NCBI GenBank assembly: GCA_903860975.1
Contig: CAIOSI010000041.1
Location: 62,001-126,000 of the forward strand
Origin: an uncultured Alphaproteobacteria bacterium
Lineage (GTDB): Bacteria > Pseudomonadota > Alphaproteobacteria > Caulobacterales > Caulobacteraceae
Direction of reading: 5' to 3'
DNA length: 64,000 nucleotides
The position numbers and the translations under genes are program-made. The notes below the pieces were generated by a model that was given only the letters and a program-made list of their open reading frames with translations, was not told where the DNA came from and made no database searches. This document shows, piece after piece, positions 59,942 through 64,000 of the stretch. Each line of letters begins with the position of its first letter. Position 1 is the stretch's first letter.

Positions 59942-60865
59942 TTGGACCTTTACCTGCCAATCGCCGAAGTGTCCGTGAACGCTCCACTGCTCGTGTTGCT
60001 TGGCGCTCTGGTGGGATTCATCTCAGGGATGTTCGGCATCGGCGGTGGCTTCCTAATGACACCGATCCTGGTCTTTCTTGGCATCCCCCCGGCGGTGGCT
60101 GTCGCCAGCATGTCGAACCACGTCGCCGCCTCGTCTATGTCGAGCGTTATTTCCTACGGGCGAAAGCGTTCCGTCGATTTCCGTATGGGCGGGGTGCTGG
60201 CGGCCGGCGGGGCCGTCGGTTCCGTTGTTGGCGTAGAGATTTTTCGCTGGCTGCGCTTGCTGGGCCAGGCTGACTTGGTGGTGGCGCTTTCTTACCTGGT
60301 GTTTCTGGGCGTCATTGGCGGGCTCATGTTTTGGGAGTCGATCGGGGCGATCGTGCGCCGCCGTCGCAACGCGCCTGCACCACCGCGTGGAGATCGGCGT
60401 CCGCCTTGGCTTTACGGCCTGCCGCTGAAGATGCGTTTTTCCCGCTCACGGCTCTACATCAGCGTCATCCCGCCGATTATTCTGGGCGCCTTTGTCGGCA
60501 TCCTCTCGGCGATCATGGGCGTCGGCGGCGGCTTCATTCTGGTACCGGCCATGGTCTACATCCTGCGGATGCCGGCCAACATCGTGGTGGGAACCAGCCT
60601 CTTTCAGATTATCATCACCACCGCCCTGACGGGTGTTTTGCAAGCGGGTCGAAACCAGACAGTCGACATCCTGTTAGCGACATTGTTGCTCATAGGTGGC
60701 GTGATCGGCGCCCAGCTCGGCGCCCGAGCGTCTTCTCGCTTTCGCGCTGAGGAACTGAGGGCGCTGCTGGCGCTCATCGTCCTTTGCGTCGGGCTTCGGA
60801 TGGGCTTGGGTCTCTTCTTTACGCCGCATGAAGCCTTTGTGCTGATGTCTGGGAGCGGCGGCTGA
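59942..60865 (+). CDS. TauE/SafE-family membrane permease
   Basis: 307 residues with about eight membrane helices and two duplicated halves, each with the motif G-x-GGG: SGMFGIGGGFLMTPIL and SAIMGVGGGFILVPAMV. The family exports sulfite, sulfoacetate or similar organosulfur anions. TTG start at 59942 with AGAGG 6-7 bases upstream; an ATG start in this frame is missing nearby. The stop overlaps the start of the next gene by one base, so it is an operon with it. It follows podJ by 38 bases and may be cotranscribed. Confidence 0.88.
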   Translation: MDLYLPIAEVSVNAPLLVLLGALVGFISGMFGIGGGFLMTPILVFLGIPPAVAVASMSNHVAASSMSSVISYGRKRSVDFRMGGVLAAGGAVGSVVGVEIFRWLRLLGQADLVVALSYLVFLGVIGGLMFWESIGAIVRRRRNAPAPPRGDRRPPWLYGLPLKMRFSRSRLYISVIPPIILGAFVGILSAIMGVGGGFILVPAMVYILRMPANIVVGTSLFQIIITTALTGVLQAGRNQTVDILLATLLLIGGVIGAQLGARASSRFRAEELRALLALIVLCVGLRMGLGLFFTPHEAFVLMSGSGG

Positions 60866-61641
60866 TGGCGGGCGCCTCATTGCCGCCGGTGCTCCCGCCA
60901 TATCCCAGCGCGGCGGTCTCGGCCGCTCTGACGGAGACGAATGTCAGGGTGAACTCCGACTTCCGCGGAGACCGCATCGTTCTATACGGCGCGATCTTCG
61001 ATCCCCTGTCGCGGCCAAGCGACGTGGTTGTGATCGTCCGTGGACCCGACCAGACAGTCCGCATAGCTCACAAGAGCCGGGTGGCCGGCGTCTGGATCAA
61101 CAGCCGTCCGGTGGTCTTCCAAGGGGCACCAGGCTTCTATATCGCCGCTTCCACGCGGCCACTCGACGACATCGCACACTTTGGAGTTTTGCGCCGGCTT
61201 GAGGCCGGGGTCGATCATTTGGCGATGAACGCGCCGGCCGAACAACGAACCGAGACCCGCTATGGCGTTCGCGACGTCGTCGTGAGCCGCCTGGGCGTTG
61301 ACTACCTCGACTGGAGGCGGGCCGTCGTGCGGTTGAAGGAGGCCGCCCATCTCTATGACGTCGCCGACCGCGGGGTCCGTTTCGTGGACAAGGGGCTGTT
61401 TCGCGCCGAGATCGCCCTGCCTGCTGAAGCCCCTATCGGTAAATACGACGTGCGGATCTTGCTTTTTCAGGACGGTCAGCCCGTCGCCGAGAAGGATCGA
61501 TCCCTGACGGTTGAAAAGGTTGGTGTCGAGCGCGGGCTTTACCTATGGGCGCATGAGAGGCCATGGTCTTATGGTTTGGCTGCGATGGCCTTTGCATTGA
61601 CGGCGGGTTGGGCAGCCTCGACGGCGTTTCGGAGGGACTGA
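60865..61641 (+). CDS. TIGR02186 (Alph_Pro_TM) membrane-anchored protein
   Basis: 258 residues. Starts with EVNVRVNSDFRGDRIVLYGA-like sequence (TETNVRVNSDFRGDRIVLYG) and VVVIVRGPDQTVRIAHKSRV, passes VWINSRPVVFQGAPGFYIAA, and ends in a single membrane helix (WSYGLAAMAFALTAGWAAS). This is the alphaproteobacterial TIGR02186 family, which is usually found beside TauE permeases; no function is known. An N-terminal signal is weak in this copy. Overlaps the permease stop by one base and abuts the next gene. Confidence 0.85.
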   Translation: MAGASLPPVLPPYPSAAVSAALTETNVRVNSDFRGDRIVLYGAIFDPLSRPSDVVVIVRGPDQTVRIAHKSRVAGVWINSRPVVFQGAPGFYIAASTRPLDDIAHFGVLRRLEAGVDHLAMNAPAEQRTETRYGVRDVVVSRLGVDYLDWRRAVVRLKEAAHLYDVADRGVRFVDKGLFRAEIALPAEAPIGKYDVRILLFQDGQPVAEKDRSLTVEKVGVERGLYLWAHERPWSYGLAAMAFALTAGWAASTAFRRD

Positions 61642-62124
61642 ATGGCGATCGATGAGCCCCACGCTTCGACCTTTGGTGACTCGATCCCGCCCGCGCTATG
61701 GATGATGGCGCTCAGCGCAATGGCTCCTTTCCCGATCGCAGCGGCCGCCTATGGCTGGGGCACGGCCGACGTGGCGCGTCCGGCGCTCACCGTGATCCTC
61801 ACCTGGTCCGGCGTCGTTCTGGCGTTTCTGGGCGGCGTTCGCTGGGGAATGGAGAGCGGCCGCCCAAGACCACGCGCCCAGCGTCTCCTGATCTCGATTC
61901 TTTCCCCCTTGGCGGCCTGGACAGTGCTGGCCTCACGCCATCGCGTTCCCGAAGGCTGGATTATCGGCGGCTGCCTGATCGCCTTTCTTCTGCAATGGAT
62001 CTTCGATCATCACGGCCCCGATGTGGCCGCGCGCTATCCCAGGCTCTCCACGGCGCTGACAGCAGGCGCTTGCATTTCATTGGCCGTTTGCCTCGATCAG
62101 GCCCTCAAGATCGGCCACGTCTGA
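61642..62124 (+). CDS. DUF3429 membrane protein
   Basis: 160 residues starting directly after the stop of the preceding gene. Four hydrophobic segments with ALWMMALSAMAPFPIAAAAYG, LTVILTWSGVVLAFLGGVRWG and a late WIIGGCLIAFLLQWIFDHHG match DUF3429, of unknown function. It ends five bases from the end of the convergent pdeM. Confidence 0.85.
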   Translation: MAIDEPHASTFGDSIPPALWMMALSAMAPFPIAAAAYGWGTADVARPALTVILTWSGVVLAFLGGVRWGMESGRPRPRAQRLLISILSPLAAWTVLASRHRVPEGWIIGGCLIAFLLQWIFDHHGPDVAARYPRLSTALTAGACISLAVCLDQALKIGHV

Positions 62125-62128
62125 GCCG

Positions 62129-62860
62129 TTAATCGCCCACCAACGAGGGCCATCCCACGGCGTACACCCGCTCGCTCCCGAGCGCGCCGGCGAGGGGAGG
62201 GCGCGCGAAAAGACCGGCAAAGGCTTTGTCGCGGACATTGAGCCCGCCTGCGTATGCGCCAAAAGCCGGCAGGATCAGGCGGTCCGAATCTGTGACGAAA
62301 CAGCGCCGGCGAACACTCCCTCGGCTCGCCCTTACGCGAGCTGCCGGGTGCAGGTGACCGGAGACTTCTCCGGGCTGGAGGCCCAGGCGCGGCTCGTGGC
62401 GCAAAGTGAGACCGCAAAGCGACAGCTCGTTGGCGATTTCGCCGGGCAAGGCTTGCGGGCCCTCGGCGTCGTGATTACCGACGATCCAAATCAACGTCCG
62501 GCCGCGGGCTAACGCGCGCAAGGCCTCAACGTCATCGGCGGCAAGCCGGGCCTCGGATGTCGCGTCATGGAAGGTATCGCCCAGGAGGACAACCGTCGTT
62601 GGGCACAGGGCATCGATCTCCTGGGCCAGCCGCCTCAGTGTCTCGCGCGTGTCATAGGGCGGCAGCATTTGGCCGCGCACAGCGTAGAAGGAGCCTTTTT
62701 CCAGATGTAGGTCGGCGACCACCAAGGTGCGTTCGGCCGCGATCCACAGCGCGCCGGACGCGCGCAGTCGCACGTCTACGCTTGCGATCGGGATGCCGAG
62801 CGCGCCGCTGTCGGCGATTACAAAGTCGTAGGCGAAGGCTTTCGCGATCACTGCGTTCAC
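62129..62860 (-). CDS. pdeM: Ligase-associated DNA damage response endonuclease PdeM
   Basis: 243 residues of the calcineurin-like fold. The metal motifs are VVADLHLEKGS, LLGDTFHDA, VGNHDAE and VSGHLHPAA; the sequence between them matches PdeM, the phosphoesterase that travels with an ATP-dependent DNA ligase, an exonuclease and a DEXH helicase in a bacterial repair gene set. Ligase and exonuclease genes are not in the window. Its start overlaps the stop of the helicase gene by four bases. Confidence 0.9.
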   Translation of the reverse strand: MNAVIAKAFAYDFVIADSGALGIPIASVDVRLRASGALWIAAERTLVVADLHLEKGSFYAVRGQMLPPYDTRETLRRLAQEIDALCPTTVVLLGDTFHDATSEARLAADDVEALRALARGRTLIWIVGNHDAEGPQALPGEIANELSLCGLTLRHEPRLGLQPGEVSGHLHPAARVRASRGSVRRRCFVTDSDRLILPAFGAYAGGLNVRDKAFAGLFARPPLAGALGSERVYAVGWPSLVGD

Positions 62861-64000
62861 TGCAAGGCCTCAGCGATCAGCTCATTTTCGGCTTCCCTCA
62901 GGATCAGGGTTTCTCCCGCGTGACCTGGCGAGCGTTCTTTGCCGATTTCCAATAGGATCGGCACCGAAAACGGCGACAGGTGTTCGAGAGGAGAATGCCG
63001 GATTCGTCCCTTTATGCGCATCAGCATCTGACCCAGGCGTGCGACGTCAATCAGGCCCGTCGCGGCGTCTTCGCGCGCGCAGCGGAGCAGCAAATGGCCC
63101 GGCTCGTGGCGACGAAGGGTGTCGTAGATAAGGTCGGTGGAGAACGTGATCTGGCGCCCCGTCTTCTGTTTCTGCCCCGGGAATCGCCGCTCGATCAGTC
63201 CGGCAATGATCGCTGCGCCTTTGAATGCGCGCTTCATCATGAAACTTTCAGCGAGCCATGCGTCCAGGTCATCGCCCAGCATGTCCTGCGCGAAGAGCTC
63301 GTCAAAATCGATCGCATCAAGCGGCTCTATCGCCCATATGGCTAGGGCGTAATCGTTGCAGACGAAGCCCAGGGGGCCGCGTCCCATTCGCTCCAATCGG
63401 CGCGTGAGGAGCATCGCAAGAGTGGTATGCGCCAGCCGACCCTCGAAGGGGTAGCAGACCATAAATTGCCGGCGACCTCGGGCGAAGGTCTCAAGCAACA
63501 GCTCGTCTTCCATCGGGATCAGGGAGCGGTCACGCTGCGCTTCAAGCCAATCGCGAACGTCGCGTGGCAGGATGTTCCAGTTTGCCTGGTCGTACATCAG
63601 TTGCCGCACGCGCTTGGCGAGGTAGGTGGAAAGAGCGAACTTCGAACCGCCCCATGACGGCATCTTCGGATCGGCCGACGGCGCGGCCTGTACGAGGACG
63701 TCGAGGTTGGTTACGGCCACGAGCCGCCAGACCTGGCCGGCGAAGACAAAAGTCTCGCCGGGTTCCAACATTTCGATCATGCCCTCTTCGATTTCGCCGA
63801 TCTTTCGGCCACCACGTCCGCCTGGCATGGCGATGCGGACCGAAAGTACGGCGGGTGAGACAATGGCACCGACGTTGAGACGATGGCGCTGGGCGGTCTC
63901 GGGGTTGCGCACCCTCCAAAGGCCATCTGGACCTTTCACGATCCGGCGGAAGCGGTCGTAGGTTTTCAACGCATAGCCACCGGTCGAGACGAAATCGACG
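62857..64000 (-). CDS. Ligase-associated DEXH-box helicase, C-terminal part (5' end outside window)
   Basis: Frame open to the right edge, so the N-terminal helicase motifs are missing; about 381 residues are seen. The visible part, VDFVSTGGYALKTYDRFRRI and onward, with LNVGAIVSPAVLSVRI, IGEIEEGMIEMLEPGETFVF and CYPFEGRLAHTTLAMLLTRR, is the Lhr-like C-terminal region of TIGR04121 helicases. An in-frame TTG at 63969 is not the start. It is translationally coupled to pdeM. Confidence 0.88.
   Translation of the reverse strand, partial: VDFVSTGGYALKTYDRFRRIVKGPDGLWRVRNPETAQRHRLNVGAIVSPAVLSVRIAMPGGRGGRKIGEIEEGMIEMLEPGETFVFAGQVWRLVAVTNLDVLVQAAPSADPKMPSWGGSKFALSTYLAKRVRQLMYDQANWNILPRDVRDWLEAQRDRSLIPMEDELLLETFARGRRQFMVCYPFEGRLAHTTLAMLLTRRLERMGRGPLGFVCNDYALAIWAIEPLDAIDFDELFAQDMLGDDLDAWLAESFMMKRAFKGAAIIAGLIERRFPGQKQKTGRQITFSTDLIYDTLRRHEPGHLLLRCAREDAATGLIDVARLGQMLMRIKGRIRHSPLEHLSPFSVPILLEIGKERSPGHAGETLILREAENELIAEALQ

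Overview
The window is high-GC DNA whose gene content points to an alphaproteobacterium of the Caulobacterales, most likely Caulobacteraceae (Caulobacter/Phenylobacterium type). The pointers are a full-length PodJ-like polar organizer (57036-59903), the long two-domain dCTP deaminase, the TIGR02186/Alph_Pro_TM protein, DUF6356, a ligase-associated PdeM/helicase pair, and an expanded set of secreted peptidases and acyl-CoA dehydrogenases. Placement is by recognition of protein families only; no database search was possible. The region reads as a chromosome: no insertion sequence, prophage, CRISPR array or replication origin was seen.

Layout. 1-6675: end of an MFS transporter, then argD-argF (overlapping), hslO, and a divergent metZ / dcd pair sharing a candidate operator. 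6794-9529: HD-domain protein, Old-Yellow-Enzyme-type oxidoreductase and a secreted DUF4398 coiled-coil protein. 9769-12185: a tight three-gene lipid-phosphate operon (metallophosphoesterase, diacylglycerol kinase-like, PAP2 phosphatase; the last has a probable C-terminal frameshift). 12487-12655: tRNA-Gly(CCC) and a decayed tRNA-Gly-like copy. 12815-24893: exported enzymes (pepsin-like protease, M13 peptidase, YtcJ-type amidohydrolase, alpha/beta hydrolase), a CsgG-like protein, a thioredoxin-like protein, and a GntR regulator overlapping a slipin gene.

25610-31667 is a metal/redox neighbourhood: a membrane-anchored winged-helix regulator divergent from a cytochrome c'-like lipoprotein, then CopC, an Nramp-type transporter, an exported Fe/Mn superoxide dismutase-like protein, DUF3147 and a second cytochrome c'-like paralogue. 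31765-41253 holds an RcnB-like gene remnant, an exported VOC protein, a hybrid histidine kinase with its LuxR-type response regulator, an amidohydrolase, several very small genes, an FKBP isomerase and an unusual membrane J-domain protein.

41786-49313 is a co-directional array of six acyl-CoA dehydrogenase genes: one short subunit and five long paralogues that all start with nearly the same sequence. 49451-55816 carries an MprF-like transferase, a prolyl oligopeptidase and a four-module lipoprotein (thioredoxin fold, heme c motif, copper monooxygenase-like region, EF-hands). An AT-rich stretch and a proline-rich protein follow, then podJ with cell-cycle-type promoter elements, a TauE-TIGR02186-DUF3429 cassette, and the pdeM-helicase pair that runs off the right edge.
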